DNA of 64,000 nucleotides from Verrucomicrobia bacterium IMCC26134. Lineage in GTDB: Bacteria > Verrucomicrobiota > Verrucomicrobiia > Opitutales > Opitutaceae. This document shows, piece by piece, positions 45,503-55,540 of this stretch. The stretch lies in contig CP011265.1 in assembly GCA_000972765.1 (NCBI GenBank), forward strand, positions 3,035,001 through 3,099,000, written 5' to 3'. Numbering within the stretch: the stretch's first letter is position 1; each line of letters opens with the position of its first letter. The notes under the pieces are model-generated. The model was given only the letters and a program-made list of their open reading frames with translations, made no database searches and was not told the DNA's origin. A program made the translations under genes and the position numbers.

Positions 45503-46660
45503 CAAAGAAAACTTCGCTACGGCATGATCGGCGGCGGTCGCGGCGCCTTCATCGGCGCCGTGCACCGCATCGCCGCCCAGATGGATGGCCAGGCCGAGCT
45601 CGTCGCCGGCGCCTTCTCCTCAGACCCCGCCCGCTCCGCCGCCTCCGGCGAGGACCTTTTCCTCGACCCGTCCCGCGTTTACGGTTCCTACGTTGCGATG
45701 GCCGCCGCCGAGGCGAAAAAGCCCGCCGGCCAGCGCCTGGACTTCGTCGTCATCGTCACGCCCAACCACCAGCACTTCCCGCCTGCGAAACTGTTCCTCG
45801 AAGCGGGCTTCAACGTCGTCTGCGACAAACCCGTCACCTTCGACCTCAAGGAGGCCATCGCCCTCCAGAAAATCGTGCGCAAGACCCGCAAGGTTTTCGC
45901 CCTCACCCATAACTACACCGGCAACGTCATGGTGAAGCAGGCCCGCGACCTCGTTCGCACCGGCAAGCTCGGCACCCTCCGCAAAGTCGTGGTCGAGTAT
46001 CCCCAGGGCTGGCTCTCCACCCACCTCGAGGCCTCCGGCCAAAAACAGGCCGTCTGGCGCACCGACCCCAAGCGCTCCGGCGCCGCCGGCTGCATGGGCG
46101 ACATCGGCACCCACGCCGAAAATCTCGCCCGCTACATCACCGGCCTCCACGTCGAGAAACTCTGCGCCGACCTCACCACCTTCGTCCCCGGCCGCCAGCT
46201 CGACGACGACGGCAACATCCTCCTCCGCTTCAAAGGCGGCGCGAAAGGCATACTCCACAGCTCGCAAATCAGCGTCGGCGAGGAAAACGCCCTCAACATC
46301 CGCGTTTACGGCGAGAAGGCCGGCCTCGAGTGGAAACAGGAGCACCCCAACCAGCTCCTCGTCAAATACCCCGACAAGCCCACCGAGATCTGGGGCCGAG
46401 GCAACGGCTACCTCACCTCCGCCACCGCCAAGGGCGCGACCCGCATCCCCGCCGGCCACCCCGAGGGCTACCTCGAGGCCTTCGCCAACATCTACCGCGA
46501 GGCCTTCCGCGCCATCCGCGCCGAAGTATCCGGCAAAGCCCAGCCCAAGGACCTCGATTTCCCCACCATTGACGACGGCGTCGAGGGCATGGCCTTCATC
46601 GAGACCGTCGTGCGCAGCGCCAAGCTCGGCGCCAAGTGGGTCAAGTTCCCGAAGGTCTGA
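45500..46660 (+). CDS. Gfo/Idh/MocA-family oxidoreductase
   Basis: A 386-residue NAD(P)-dependent sugar or inositol dehydrogenase. The Rossmann domain begins [20 protein letters not shown], followed by [36 protein letters not shown] (the conserved CDKP Lys), and the C-terminal domain includes [22 protein letters not shown] with the catalytic Asp-x-x-x-His. It is likely co-transcribed with the isomerase 94 bases upstream, together interconverting keto-sugars. Exact substrate unknown. Confidence 0.92.
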   Translation: MQRKLRYGMIGGGRGAFIGAVHRIAAQMDGQAELVAGAFSSDPARSAASGEDLFLDPSRVYGSYVAMAAAEAKKPAGQRLDFVVIVTPNHQHFPPAKLFLEAGFNVVCDKPVTFDLKEAIALQKIVRKTRKVFALTHNYTGNVMVKQARDLVRTGKLGTLRKVVVEYPQGWLSTHLEASGQKQAVWRTDPKRSGAAGCMGDIGTHAENLARYITGLHVEKLCADLTTFVPGRQLDDDGNILLRFKGGAKGILHSSQISVGEENALNIRVYGEKAGLEWKQEHPNQLLVKYPDKPTEIWGRGNGYLTSATAKGATRIPAGHPEGYLEAFANIYREAFRAIRAEVSGKAQPKDLDFPTIDDGVEGMAFIETVVRSAKLGAKWVKFPKV

Positions 46661-46794
46661 AATGCTTCGAAACGAACCTTGACTTGATCTCCACTACGAC
46701 GAATTAAATGCATTCGTTTTGCATAAAATCACCCTTTCCGCCATTAATTCCTTATTTCCTTAACCACTATATCGCAACGTTTTAACGCTCCTCG

Positions 46795-46811
46795 CCCCCC
46801 CCCCCCCCCCC
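46795..46811. repeat. C17 homopolymer upstream of a secreted repeat protein
   Basis: Seventeen consecutive C residues lie 98 bases before the start of the 594-residue secreted protein, in the 248-base spacer 46661-46908. The surrounding DNA is AT-rich for this window and probably carries the promoter. Length changes could alter promoter spacing. The stretch is also liable to sequencing error. Confidence 0.92.
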
Positions 46812-46908
46812 TCGGAAAGAGCAAAACCATTGGCGATCTGCATTAAGCCGCCCCTTCCCCTTCAATCCTTACCGCCGCAATTCAGATCCCTTCCCTTTCC
46901 CAATTAAC

Positions 46909-48693
46909 ATGAATCCACTACGCACTACGCTAATCACCTGCCTACTAGCAACCTCCATGGCATCAACGGTTTTTGGCGCCGATTCATCCACGATCGAGAC
47001 GTCTCTCCGTCGCACAGGGGTTGATACCGATGCCACTGGCAAAATCAAAGTCTCCTTCTCGGACAAAAAACGGGAGTTTTACCTCCAACTGGCTAAGCTC
47101 AATCCGTCCGCCGCATTTCAGATCGAGGTCGATGGCATCGTCGAAGCCGACTTCACGACCAGCCGGAAGGGCGAAGCCATGCTATTCTTCCGTCCCGCCG
47201 GCTCCCCCGCCCTCGACTTCGAACCGCGAGGAAAGACCGTGCGCGTTTTAAACAATAGCGCTTCCATCCTGGAAACCGTCGTCTCTGGCGCCGGTGAATC
47301 CCTCGGTTCTGTCGTCACCGAAAGCGTCCGCCTCGACCTCGGCTCCGCACCGGGCGCCACCGGCACCGCCACCGCCAAATATACGCTCGATAAAAAAGGC
47401 CGCCGCACCCTGAGCATCTCGCTCCTAAAAGCCGGCGTCGGCCCGTTTTCCCTCTACGTAGGCGGACTCCCGCGCGGCAACTTCACCGTCCACGGCACCA
47501 AGGCCAGTCTGCTCCTTTCGGGTTCTCTGCTCACCTTCGACCCTCGCGGCCAGGTGGTTGATGTCGTCGGTCCTGCCGGCATCGTCTTCTCGAGCGAACT
47601 CACCGCCGCCGTTACTGGCGTCAACACCGCCAGCCCCACGTTCGGGATAGTCATCCTGCCCGCCAAAGCCTCGGCCGGCTCCGGCCAGGCCAAGGCCAAG
47701 CTCGTCATCGATGATCACGCCCGCAAACACTTCTCCATCGAACTCGAGGACGTCCCGACCGGCACCTATGATTTGCTCGTGGACGACATCGACGTCGGCG
47801 ACATCACCGTGGTTTCCGACAGCGGCTCCACCAAGGGCGAACGTGAATTCACCAGCAACGATATCTCCGACGAAGGCGAACTCCCCCTCACCTTCGATCC
47901 CTCCGGCCGCACTCTGACCGTCAGTCAGGGCGCCACCATTTACTTCTCCGGTCCCTTCAACCCCGCCGCGCCCGCCGCCTCAGGCGTCTCCAACTTCGGG
48001 GCCGCCACCCGCATCCAGGAGGATTTAAGCTCCACCGGCATCGATAACGCAGGCACCGCCAAGGCCGATTTCCGCGTCGATCGCAAAGACCGTGCCCGTC
48101 TCAATATCGAGCTCGAGGACGTGGCCGCCGGCACCTACGGCCTCACGATCGGAGGCAACTCCAGAGGCAACATCCAGACCGTATCCGTGGACGGTCGTGT
48201 CGGCGGCGAAATCGAGTTCGCCTATCCTTCCGAAGCAGGTAAATCCACCCTCTCTTTTGATCCCCGCGGCCTGCTCATCGAGATCAGCTCCCCGGCCGGC
48301 GTTTACTTCTCCCACCTCTTCGGCGGCGGCACCGCAACCGGCGGCTCCGGCGGCACTGTCATCCCCTTCGATCTACGTCTCCCTCTGCTCAGTTCCGGAC
48401 TCGACGCCGATGCCACCGCCAAGGCCAGCTACCGCCAGAAATCCTCCGGCGCATTGAAGCTCGGGATCGAGACCGAAAAACTGCCCGCCGGCACCTACCA
48501 AATCTGGGTCGGCGGCACGCAACGCGGCACTCTCACGGTCGCCGCCATCGCCGGCGAAACCTCAGGCCAGTTCACCTTCGCCATTGGTGGCGACGAGACT
48601 GCGGACGCCTTGCTCGATTTCAGTGTGCTCGACCAAGAAATCTCCATCCGCCAGGGCGACACGATCTACTTCAACCGCACGTTCGCGCCCTGA
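46909..48693 (+). CDS. Secreted protein made of about five repeated domains
   Basis: A 594-residue protein with a signal peptide (TTLITCLLATSMASTVFGA). The mature part consists of about five imperfect units of roughly 110 residues (near 30-135, 137-240, 245-355, 365-475 and 485-594). Each unit reads roughly: D-x-(A/T)-A-K, a charged stretch, IELEDVPxGTY, VGGxxRG, a Gly/Ser-rich loop, LTFDPRG and an aromatic xxIYFSxxF end. The pattern suggests small beta-sandwich domains. I recognise no family; no LPXTG-type or PEP-type anchor is seen, so it is periplasmic or released. A C17 tract lies upstream and a strong terminator downstream. Confidence 0.75.
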   Translation: MNPLRTTLITCLLATSMASTVFGADSSTIETSLRRTGVDTDATGKIKVSFSDKKREFYLQLAKLNPSAAFQIEVDGIVEADFTTSRKGEAMLFFRPAGSPALDFEPRGKTVRVLNNSASILETVVSGAGESLGSVVTESVRLDLGSAPGATGTATAKYTLDKKGRRTLSISLLKAGVGPFSLYVGGLPRGNFTVHGTKASLLLSGSLLTFDPRGQVVDVVGPAGIVFSSELTAAVTGVNTASPTFGIVILPAKASAGSGQAKAKLVIDDHARKHFSIELEDVPTGTYDLLVDDIDVGDITVVSDSGSTKGEREFTSNDISDEGELPLTFDPSGRTLTVSQGATIYFSGPFNPAAPAASGVSNFGAATRIQEDLSSTGIDNAGTAKADFRVDRKDRARLNIELEDVAAGTYGLTIGGNSRGNIQTVSVDGRVGGEIEFAYPSEAGKSTLSFDPRGLLIEISSPAGVYFSHLFGGGTATGGSGGTVIPFDLRLPLLSSGLDADATAKASYRQKSSGALKLGIETEKLPAGTYQIWVGGTQRGTLTVAAIAGETSGQFTFAIGGDETADALLDFSVLDQEISIRQGDTIYFNRTFAP

Positions 48694-48732
48694 TCGCTCA
48701 CGACCTTCGCCCCATACCCTTTCGTCAATCGG

Positions 48733-48761
48733 ACCCGGCTTCACCGCCGGGTTCTTTTTTT
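48733..48761 (+). terminator. Intrinsic terminator after the repeat protein
   Basis: ACCCGGC at 48733-48739 pairs with GCCGGGT at 48746-48752 around a 6-base loop, followed by TCTTTTTTT. It lies 39 bases after the stop of the secreted repeat protein. Confidence 0.9.
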
Positions 48762-48832
48762 ACTCTACCCGCGCCGACAAGCCCCTCACCTACAAATTCG
48801 CCGCCCCTGACGCGAGCGTTCAGTCCAAGTAG
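48761..48832 (+). pseudogene. 3'-end remnant of a paralogue of the next gene
   Basis: The frame reads YSTRADKPLTYKFAAPDA then SVQSK and stop. The gene that starts 10 bases later ends YEVRPGKPLTYKFAAPDA then GFVRVP and stop. Twelve consecutive residues are identical and the DNA is similar too. The remnant begins immediately after the terminator T tract. It looks like the surviving tail of a deleted or recombined copy of the 508-residue gene. Confidence 0.75.
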
Positions 48833-48842
48833 ACCCGCTCCC

Positions 48843-50369
48843 ATGATCCGCCCGCCACGCCTTGTCCTTCGCCTCCTGCTCCTCGGCCTCGCGCTCGCCA
48901 CGCATCCGCTCGCCGCCGACCCGCTCTCGGACATCGAGACCATGCCCCCGTCCAACCCCTACCGCGCCACCCTCTTGCGCTACACCAGCCTCTCGCCGGA
49001 GGACCGCCAAGCCCTCGACAACTGGGCATCGCCACTCGACAAAGCCGCCCCGCCCACCCTCACCGCCTCCCAGCAAACCCTCGCCCGCGACCTCACCGCC
49101 GCCGTTGTCGCCACCGCCACCAGCCCCGCCACCACCGCCGCTGACTGGAACCCTGTGCGCCCCGACTCTGACCCCGAAAAGTTGACCAAAACCCTGATCC
49201 CCGCCGTCGGCTCCACCCGCACCCTCGCTCGCATCGCCGCCAAGACCGCCGCGACATTGCCGCCCAACGAAGCCATCGCCACCTACGCCGCCGTCGCCCA
49301 GCTCGGCCGCCAGCAACGCACCAGCTCGACGATCCTCCAGCAACTCACCGGCGTCGTCATCGAGGGCCTCGCCCTCTCCGGTGCATCCAAGGACCTGATG
49401 CGTTTCTCGCCGGCGGAACTCAAACAACTCTCCGCCGCCTGGCACGACCTCCAGCCCCCGCCCTCCGTCGCCGACTCCATCGACTGCGAGCGGGATACTT
49501 TTTTCAAACCCTTCATCGAGACCAAAATCCTCCCCGGCCTGCACGCCTTGCTCGCCGAAGAAGCCGCCGACAACGCCAACACCCCCGCGCCCGCCACCCA
49601 GCCCGACGCCGAACGCACCTTCACCCGCGACCTCCGCCTCAGCGGCCTGCTCGACCTCGGCGATGGCGAACGCCGCATCTTGCTCGAAAACACCGCAACC
49701 CACGCCGTGCTCACCCTGCGCGAAAACATCGCCGTCAAGGGCATCACCCTCACCGGCATCGATTTTGAAAAACGTCGCGCCTACATCCGCCACGAACACC
49801 GCGAGGCCGTCATCCACCTCCAATCCAAGCAGATCGTCGAACGCAGCCGCGCCGCCGCCGAACTTCGCGCCCTTTTCGGAAATATGTTCGGAGACAATCA
49901 GAGCGACTTAGGCAAAGCGCTGCACGCCTTGCTCGATAAAGTTCGCGCCAACCCCGACGGTGTAGACGGCTACGTCCGCGACCTGTTCGCCGCCTACCAG
50001 CAAAACATCGACCGTCAAATCGCCGGTGCCGCCCAGCCAAAAGCCGCCCCTGCCGACACCACGCCTTCATTCGAAGACCCCCTGATGAACATGCTCGTGC
50101 CCTCCTTCGGCCGAGTCGCCCGCAACATGCACAGCGCCGCCACCCAGTCCACCATGCTCCATGCCGCCGTGCAGCTCCGCCTCCGCGCCCTCGGCCAATC
50201 CAACGCCACAATCCCCGCCGACCCCTGGGCCGCCGATGGCGCCTCCTTCGCCTACGAAAAAACTCCCGACGGCGGCTACCTCCTCCGCTCCCGCTACGAG
50301 GTCCGTCCCGGCAAACCTCTCACCTACAAGTTCGCCGCCCCCGACGCCGGCTTCGTCCGAGTGCCCTGA
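48843..50369 (+). CDS. Secreted protein of unknown family
   Basis: A 508-residue protein with a signal peptide (RLVLRLLLLGLALATHPLAADP). The body is largely helical, rich in Ala and Thr, with a central segment LRLSGLLDLGDGERRILLE...GITLTGIDFEKRRAYIRHEHREAVIHLQ that looks like a short beta unit, and a C-terminal YEVRPGKPLTYKFAAPDA tail. I recognise no domain. It may be a periplasmic or envelope protein of this lineage. A fragment of a second copy precedes it. It ends 16 bases from the convergent xseA stop. Confidence 0.7.
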   Translation: MIRPPRLVLRLLLLGLALATHPLAADPLSDIETMPPSNPYRATLLRYTSLSPEDRQALDNWASPLDKAAPPTLTASQQTLARDLTAAVVATATSPATTAADWNPVRPDSDPEKLTKTLIPAVGSTRTLARIAAKTAATLPPNEAIATYAAVAQLGRQQRTSSTILQQLTGVVIEGLALSGASKDLMRFSPAELKQLSAAWHDLQPPPSVADSIDCERDTFFKPFIETKILPGLHALLAEEAADNANTPAPATQPDAERTFTRDLRLSGLLDLGDGERRILLENTATHAVLTLRENIAVKGITLTGIDFEKRRAYIRHEHREAVIHLQSKQIVERSRAAAELRALFGNMFGDNQSDLGKALHALLDKVRANPDGVDGYVRDLFAAYQQNIDRQIAGAAQPKAAPADTTPSFEDPLMNMLVPSFGRVARNMHSAATQSTMLHAAVQLRLRALGQSNATIPADPWAADGASFAYEKTPDGGYLLRSRYEVRPGKPLTYKFAAPDAGFVRVP

Positions 50370-50385
50370 GCGAATCCGATTCGCC

Positions 50386-51684
50386 CTACTCCACCCGCGC
50401 CGCGCCCCGACCGTCGCCGAGTTCAATCTCGATGCGTTGCCCCGCGCGCAACTCCGCCGCCCGCGTGATCGCACGCCCTTCCTCGTCACGCACGATCGCA
50501 AACCCGCGATTCAACACCGAGGCCGGGCTCGCCGCCTGCAATCGCTTCCAAAGTCCGAGTAGTCGCTGCGACTCCCGCTCCACCCGCCGCGCCGGACTCG
50601 CCGCCGCGAATCGCCCCGCCGTCAGCGCCACCCCGTGGCGCCGAATTTGCACCGCGCCCGCCGCCGCCTTCGTAAACCGTGCCTGTATGTCATCCAGGCG
50701 CTGCCAGCTCCGCTCCACCTGTGTCATCGGCGAGAGCAAGCGCAGCCGCGCCGCCAGCCCATCCACCCGCTCGCGGGCCGACTCCAGCGCCGTCTCCGCT
50801 TCGGCGCGAAGCGCTTTGCCGAGCTGGGCCAGCCGCTCACTCTCCGCCACCCATCCGCTCGAAATCAACTCCGCCGCCGCGCTCGGCGTCTCCGCCCGCA
50901 CGTCCGCCGCAAAGTCGCTCAGCGTAAAATCAATCTCATGCCCCACCGAAGAAATCACCGGCACCCGCGAGCCGGCCACCGCCCGCACCAGCACCTCTTC
51001 GTTAAACGCCCACAAATCCTCCAGCGACCCGCCGCCGCGTCCCACCACCAGCAGGTCAAACACCGCGCCGCACGCCGCCGGATCATTCGCCAGCGCAATC
51101 ATCGCCGCCACCTCGGTCGCCGCGCCGTCGCCCTGCACTTTTGCGGGTAAAACCACCACCCGCCCGCGCCAGCCGCGTCGCGATAAAATCCGCAAAAAAT
51201 CCTGCACCGCCGCGCCTGTCGGCGAGGTCACGAAACCCACTGTGCGCGGCAGGCGCGGCAGCGCCCGCTTACGCTCCTTTGCAAACAGGCCCTCCTCCGC
51301 CAGCCTCGCCTTCAAGGCCTCGAACTCGCGCTGGAGCCGGCCGACGCCGTCCTCCACCACCACCCGCACGATGAGCTGATAGTTTCCCCGCGCCTCATAC
51401 ACGCTGATTTCGCCGTAGGCGACCACCTGCATGCCGTCGCGCAGCTTCACCGTCTGACGCCCCGCATCCCCGCGAAACATCACCGCCGCGAGCTGCGCCC
51501 CCGTGTCCTTGAGCGAAAAATAAACATGCCCGCTCGTCTGTATCCTCAGGTTAGATACCTCCCCGCGCACCCAGCCGGGACGCAGCCCGCTTTCCAGCAG
51601 GGTTTTCACCCGGCGGGTGAAGTCCGTGACGCTCTCCGCCCGCGTCCCGCCGTCGTTCCCGAGGTCGAAGTCGAAATCCGCCAT
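50386..51684 (-). CDS. xseA: Exodeoxyribonuclease VII large subunit
   Basis: A 432-residue nuclease subunit. N-terminal OB fold (WVRGEVSNLRIQTSGHVYFSLKDTGAQLAAVMFRG), then the catalytic region with VGFVTSPTGAAVQDFLRILSRR, DLLVVGRGGGSLEDLWAFNEE and PVISSVGHEIDFTLSDFAADVRAETPSAAAEL, followed by a coiled-coil C-terminal part. With XseB it degrades single-stranded DNA from both ends. xseB is not adjacent. It starts two bases after the stop of the TVP38 gene, so the two are one operon. Confidence 0.95.
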   Translation of the reverse strand: MADFDFDLGNDGGTRAESVTDFTRRVKTLLESGLRPGWVRGEVSNLRIQTSGHVYFSLKDTGAQLAAVMFRGDAGRQTVKLRDGMQVVAYGEISVYEARGNYQLIVRVVVEDGVGRLQREFEALKARLAEEGLFAKERKRALPRLPRTVGFVTSPTGAAVQDFLRILSRRGWRGRVVVLPAKVQGDGAATEVAAMIALANDPAACGAVFDLLVVGRGGGSLEDLWAFNEEVLVRAVAGSRVPVISSVGHEIDFTLSDFAADVRAETPSAAAELISSGWVAESERLAQLGKALRAEAETALESARERVDGLAARLRLLSPMTQVERSWQRLDDIQARFTKAAAGAVQIRRHGVALTAGRFAAASPARRVERESQRLLGLWKRLQAASPASVLNRGFAIVRDEEGRAITRAAELRAGQRIEIELGDGRGAARVE

Positions 51685-51686
51685 GG

Positions 51687-52427
51687 TCAGATATCCTCGG
51701 CCATCGGCACGACCGGCGTGCCAGCCGCCTCCCGCTCTCTCTTCTGGATGCGATCACGCAGTAGTTTCACCCCGACGATCACCAGCACCACGCCGACCAG
51801 CGCGATCAACGCCACCTTCCCCTTCCCTTGCGCCAGCGCATCGCCAAACACGATAAAGAGGACCACGTTCACCGTGGAAACCACCCACGAGATTCCAAGA
51901 TAAAGCCAGAAGGGCACCTCCGCCAGACCGAGCAGAAAGCTCTGAAAAACATAGGGCGGCCCGGGCGTGATCCGCACCAGCAAGGTAAACATCCGCTGCT
52001 TCCCCGCCGGCACCACCGGGATACTGTAGCCCAAAAAGGCCAGCAGCCTCGTCACCCAGGGCCGCACCCCATACCGCGCCAGCCCATACGAGATCGTCAT
52101 GCTGACCGCCATGCTCACCCCGGTCAGCAGCAGCACCACCGGCATCCCGAGCATCGGCACGAAAAGCGGCCCAGCCGTCAAAGAAAACAGCGACACCGGA
52201 CACCCCACGGCCGGCAAAACCGCGAAAGCCGCGAAAAACCACCCCGCCCCCAGCCCGCGCACCTTGTCCATTCCGGCTTTCACCGCGTCTTTGACCTGCC
52301 CCCACACTTCGGGGGGCAGCAGCATCGCGACGACCGCCGCCGCCAGCAACAAGACGCCACCGACCGCCAAAATGGCCAGCCGGCGCTTCCGTTGCTCGAG
52401 GGTATTCCCTTTTTCAGTGGACGTCAT
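51687..52427 (-). CDS. TVP38/TMEM64-family membrane protein (DedA-like)
   Basis: A 246-residue inner-membrane protein with about six helices. The SNARE-associated/VTT core includes FAVLPAVGCPVSLFSLTAGPLFVP, MAVSMTISYGLARYGV and the re-entrant LLVRITPGPPYVFQSFLLGLAEVPFWLYLGIS. DedA-superfamily proteins are implicated in lipid carrier recycling and membrane homeostasis. ATG 52427 is chosen; the long ORF upstream is an artefact of high GC. The basic C-terminal tail (LLRDRIQKREREA) should face the cytoplasm. Confidence 0.85.
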   Translation of the reverse strand: MTSTEKGNTLEQRKRRLAILAVGGVLLLAAAVVAMLLPPEVWGQVKDAVKAGMDKVRGLGAGWFFAAFAVLPAVGCPVSLFSLTAGPLFVPMLGMPVVLLLTGVSMAVSMTISYGLARYGVRPWVTRLLAFLGYSIPVVPAGKQRMFTLLVRITPGPPYVFQSFLLGLAEVPFWLYLGISWVVSTVNVVLFIVFGDALAQGKGKVALIALVGVVLVIVGVKLLRDRIQKREREAAGTPVVPMAEDI

Positions 52428-52556
52428 TACGCGCAGGTTCCGTCCCCCGCCTCCCTCGGTCAAGCCTCGCCACCGACCACTGCCTTCGTCTTCCTGAGGC
52501 TCGGGTAAATTTCCTCTTCCCGCCCGCCTCGTGTCCGCCCACCGTCCCTCATACCC

Positions 52557-53447
52557 ATGCAACGCAAAGGCATCATCCTCGCCGGCGGCTCCGGCACCCG
52601 GCTCTACCCGCTGACGCTCTCCGTCTCCAAACAGCTCATGGCCGTCTACGACAAGCCCATGATCTACTACCCGCTCTCCATCCTGATGATGGCCGGCATG
52701 CGCGAGATCCTTGTTATCTCCACCCCGCACGATCTCCCTCTCTTCCAACGGCTCCTCGGCGACGGCTCCCGTCTCGGCCTCCGCCTCACCTACGCCGCCC
52801 AGCCTTCGCCCGATGGTCTGGCCCAAGCCCTGACCATCGCCGCCGACACCGGCTTCCTCACCGGTGCCGAACCCTCCGCCCTCGTCCTCGGCGACAACCT
52901 ATTCTACGGCCACGACCTCGCGGCCGACCTCACGACCGCCGCCGACCGCGTCACCGGCGCGACCATTTTCGCCTACCATGTCGCCGAGCCCCGCGCCTAC
53001 GGGGTGGTCGAGTTCGATGCCGCGGGCCGCGCCGTTTCACTCGAGGAAAAACCCGCGCAACCAAAGTCCAACTACGCCATCCCCGGTCTCTACTTCTACG
53101 ACGCCGAAGCCCCCGCCCTCGCCCGCAGCCTGAAACCCTCGCCACGCGGTGAACTCGAGATCACCGATCTCAACCGGCTCTACCTTGCCCGTGGAGACCT
53201 GCATGTCCGCACGCTGGGCCGAGGCACCGCCTGGCTCGACACCGGCACCCATGACGCCCTGCTCGACGCCAGCCTCTTCGTGCAAGTCATCGAACAGCGC
53301 CAGGGCCTGAAAATCTGCTGCCCGGAGGAAATCGCCTGGCACCAGGGCTGGCTCGATCGCGCCGGGCTCGAAGCCGCCACCCGCCTCCACGGTAAATCCC
53401 GCTACGCCGATTACCTCCGCCAGTTGCTCGCTGCTCCCGCCCCGTGA
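52557..53447 (+). CDS. rfbA: Glucose-1-phosphate thymidylyltransferase
   Basis: A 296-residue nucleotidyltransferase forming dTDP-glucose from dTTP and glucose 1-phosphate, the first step to dTDP-rhamnose and other dTDP sugars. N-terminal [32 protein letters not shown] is diagnostic, with [20 protein letters not shown] and [21 protein letters not shown]. No rfbB, C or D is in the window. It opens the polysaccharide block, and the next gene begins inside its stop codon (GTGA). Confidence 0.96.
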   Translation: MQRKGIILAGGSGTRLYPLTLSVSKQLMAVYDKPMIYYPLSILMMAGMREILVISTPHDLPLFQRLLGDGSRLGLRLTYAAQPSPDGLAQALTIAADTGFLTGAEPSALVLGDNLFYGHDLAADLTTAADRVTGATIFAYHVAEPRAYGVVEFDAAGRAVSLEEKPAQPKSNYAIPGLYFYDAEAPALARSLKPSPRGELEITDLNRLYLARGDLHVRTLGRGTAWLDTGTHDALLDASLFVQVIEQRQGLKICCPEEIAWHQGWLDRAGLEAATRLHGKSRYADYLRQLLAAPAP

Positions 53448-55513
53448 GCCCGACCGCTCCCGCCAAAGCCCGCCTCCTCCCCTTCGCCCTCGCGGCCTTG
53501 GCCTGCGCGCTGATTCTCGGCCTCACGGTTCTTTCGCCTTCCACTTCCCGCATCCTGGTGTGGCCGTGGATCGGCTTCGCCGCCGCCGGTTGGCTGGTCA
53601 TCATCGGCAACGCGCTCTATCGACTGGCGGCGGACCGTCCCTACGCCCGCTTCGGCGGCTTGATCGACGCCGGTTTCGGCCTGCTGGCCATCACCGCGGC
53701 CGTCTCGACGTGGACCAGCCCCATAGCAGGTGCCTTGCTCCCCACGCTGCTTTCCTTCCTCGGCTGCCTCGCCCTTCCCTACGCTCTGCTCCCTTGGATT
53801 CATCCATCGAGCAGCACCGAAACCTCAAACACCCTCCACCGCACCAGCACCGGACTGCTATTGGTCATCCTGCTCGCGAGTCTGCTGCTCTGGCTGCGGC
53901 CGTGGAGTGGTTTCGATGGCGCGTCGATGCGCAACGCCGAGCCCTTCGGCCACAGCAACACCACCGGCAGCTTCGCCGCGCTCGCCGCCACCTGGCTGGT
54001 GTTTTCCGCACTCCGACTCTCCGGTCCATCCCGCCGTGTCGCGCTGGCCGGCGCGGCACTCGCCATCACGGTTGCGCTCACCTCGCAAAGCCGCGGCGCC
54101 GTGCTCGCCCTCGCCGTCGCCGCCACCGTCGGCGCGGCGGTTCACCTTTTGAGCAGGCGCCGCTACCTTGCCTTCGCCTTGCTGGGCTTGCTGATCGTCG
54201 GCTGCACCTTGGGCGCCAGCTCCCGCCTGCGTGAACTCGTCCTCCATCAACGCTGGAACGACAGTGACCGCGAGAGCAACCGCCAGCGCACCGCCATGAT
54301 TCTCGGCGGCGTCGAGCTGGGAAAAGAGCGCCCGCTGCTCGGCTGGGGCGTCGGTGCCGTGCCTCACGTTTTCCCCCGCGTGCGCGCCGCCCAGCCCGGC
54401 ACCGCCGATAATTTCCTCCATCTTCACAACACCCCCGCCCAGCTCTGGGCCACTCTCGGCGCCGCCGGCCTGCTAGGCGGCCTCCTCCTCGCCGCAGGTC
54501 TATCCGCACGATTACGCTCTGCGGCCTGGACACCCGAGCGAACCGTGCTCGCGGCCGGACTCGCCGGCGCGGCCACCGTCCTGCTCTTCGACCACCCTTT
54601 CTCCGCGCCCGCCTTCACCTTGCTCGCCGCCGCTCATCTCGCCGCCTGGGCCGCCCCCGAACAGGTCGCCGGCTCGCGCCCCGGTCGCCTAAGCGCGGGA
54701 CTGGGCGTGCTGGTCATACTGGCGCTTTTGCCATCCGTCATACGTGACATCGCCGCGCGCGCCGCCTACGCCGACGCACTGGCCTCCTCGGACCGACAGG
54801 ATGCGACCGCCTTCCGATCAAGTCTCCTCCACGCCACGACGCTCGCTCCCGGCGATTCCTTTTACCCCCAGCAATACGCCGCCCATCTCGCGACCGGACA
54901 TCCCTTCCCGAACCCGCCCACCTCGGACCCCGCAGCCGCCATTCCCTTTCTGCGTGCGAGTCTGCTGCTCAACCCCGACCTCGAATACGCGCACTACAAC
55001 CTCGGGTGGCTTCTGCTCGACACGGCACCCGCCGACTCCGCCGCCCACTTCCGAGCCGCCACCCGGCTCGCCCCGCAACGCGGAGGTGTGTATTTCGGCC
55101 TTGGGCTCGCCTGCCTCGGCACCGGAAACACACCCGCCGCACTCCGCGCCTTCGCCACCGAGTGCCTTTACGATCCCGCCTTCTTCTGGTCGCCGGAATG
55201 GCAGCGCCTAGACCTGACCGCTCTTCGTCCCGCCGCCCTTGAACTTCTGCGCGCAGCGCCCCTGCCCGACACTAGCCATGCCTCCAACCTGCGCGAAGCC
55301 TGGAACCTCGCCCTCCCCCCGCTCGCCGACGGCATCCGCTACCGTCGCGTGCGCACCGGCTACGGCGTCCTGCTCGGGCATCCCGATGGCCCGCCCACGG
55401 TGGATACCAATATCCTCATCCGCATCGATCTGCCGCCCGCCCTCGCTCCGCTTGTCCCGGGTAAAGGATGGTTGCCCGGACCGTTTTTAACGGGCTTTCT
55501 CGGCTCCGAGTAA
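53444..55513 (+). CDS. O-antigen ligase/polymerase-type membrane protein with C-terminal TPR-like region
   Basis: A 689-residue protein. Residues 1 to about 440 contain ten or more hydrophobic helices with the Wzy_C-type loop (GRSQ-like [34 protein letters not shown]...[23 protein letters not shown]). The last 220 residues are soluble and TPR-like ([46 protein letters not shown]). It starts with GTG at 53444, overlapping rfbA by four bases. It probably polymerises or ligates the glycan built by the genes around it; ligase and polymerase cannot be told apart by eye. Confidence 0.85.
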   Translation: MSPTAPAKARLLPFALAALACALILGLTVLSPSTSRILVWPWIGFAAAGWLVIIGNALYRLAADRPYARFGGLIDAGFGLLAITAAVSTWTSPIAGALLPTLLSFLGCLALPYALLPWIHPSSSTETSNTLHRTSTGLLLVILLASLLLWLRPWSGFDGASMRNAEPFGHSNTTGSFAALAATWLVFSALRLSGPSRRVALAGAALAITVALTSQSRGAVLALAVAATVGAAVHLLSRRRYLAFALLGLLIVGCTLGASSRLRELVLHQRWNDSDRESNRQRTAMILGGVELGKERPLLGWGVGAVPHVFPRVRAAQPGTADNFLHLHNTPAQLWATLGAAGLLGGLLLAAGLSARLRSAAWTPERTVLAAGLAGAATVLLFDHPFSAPAFTLLAAAHLAAWAAPEQVAGSRPGRLSAGLGVLVILALLPSVIRDIAARAAYADALASSDRQDATAFRSSLLHATTLAPGDSFYPQQYAAHLATGHPFPNPPTSDPAAAIPFLRASLLLNPDLEYAHYNLGWLLLDTAPADSAAHFRAATRLAPQRGGVYFGLGLACLGTGNTPAALRAFATECLYDPAFFWSPEWQRLDLTALRPAALELLRAAPLPDTSHASNLREAWNLALPPLADGIRYRRVRTGYGVLLGHPDGPPTVDTNILIRIDLPPALAPLVPGKGWLPGPFLTGFLGSE

Positions 55514-55540
55514 CCCGTCTTTCCTCGCCACCGCCGCTCC

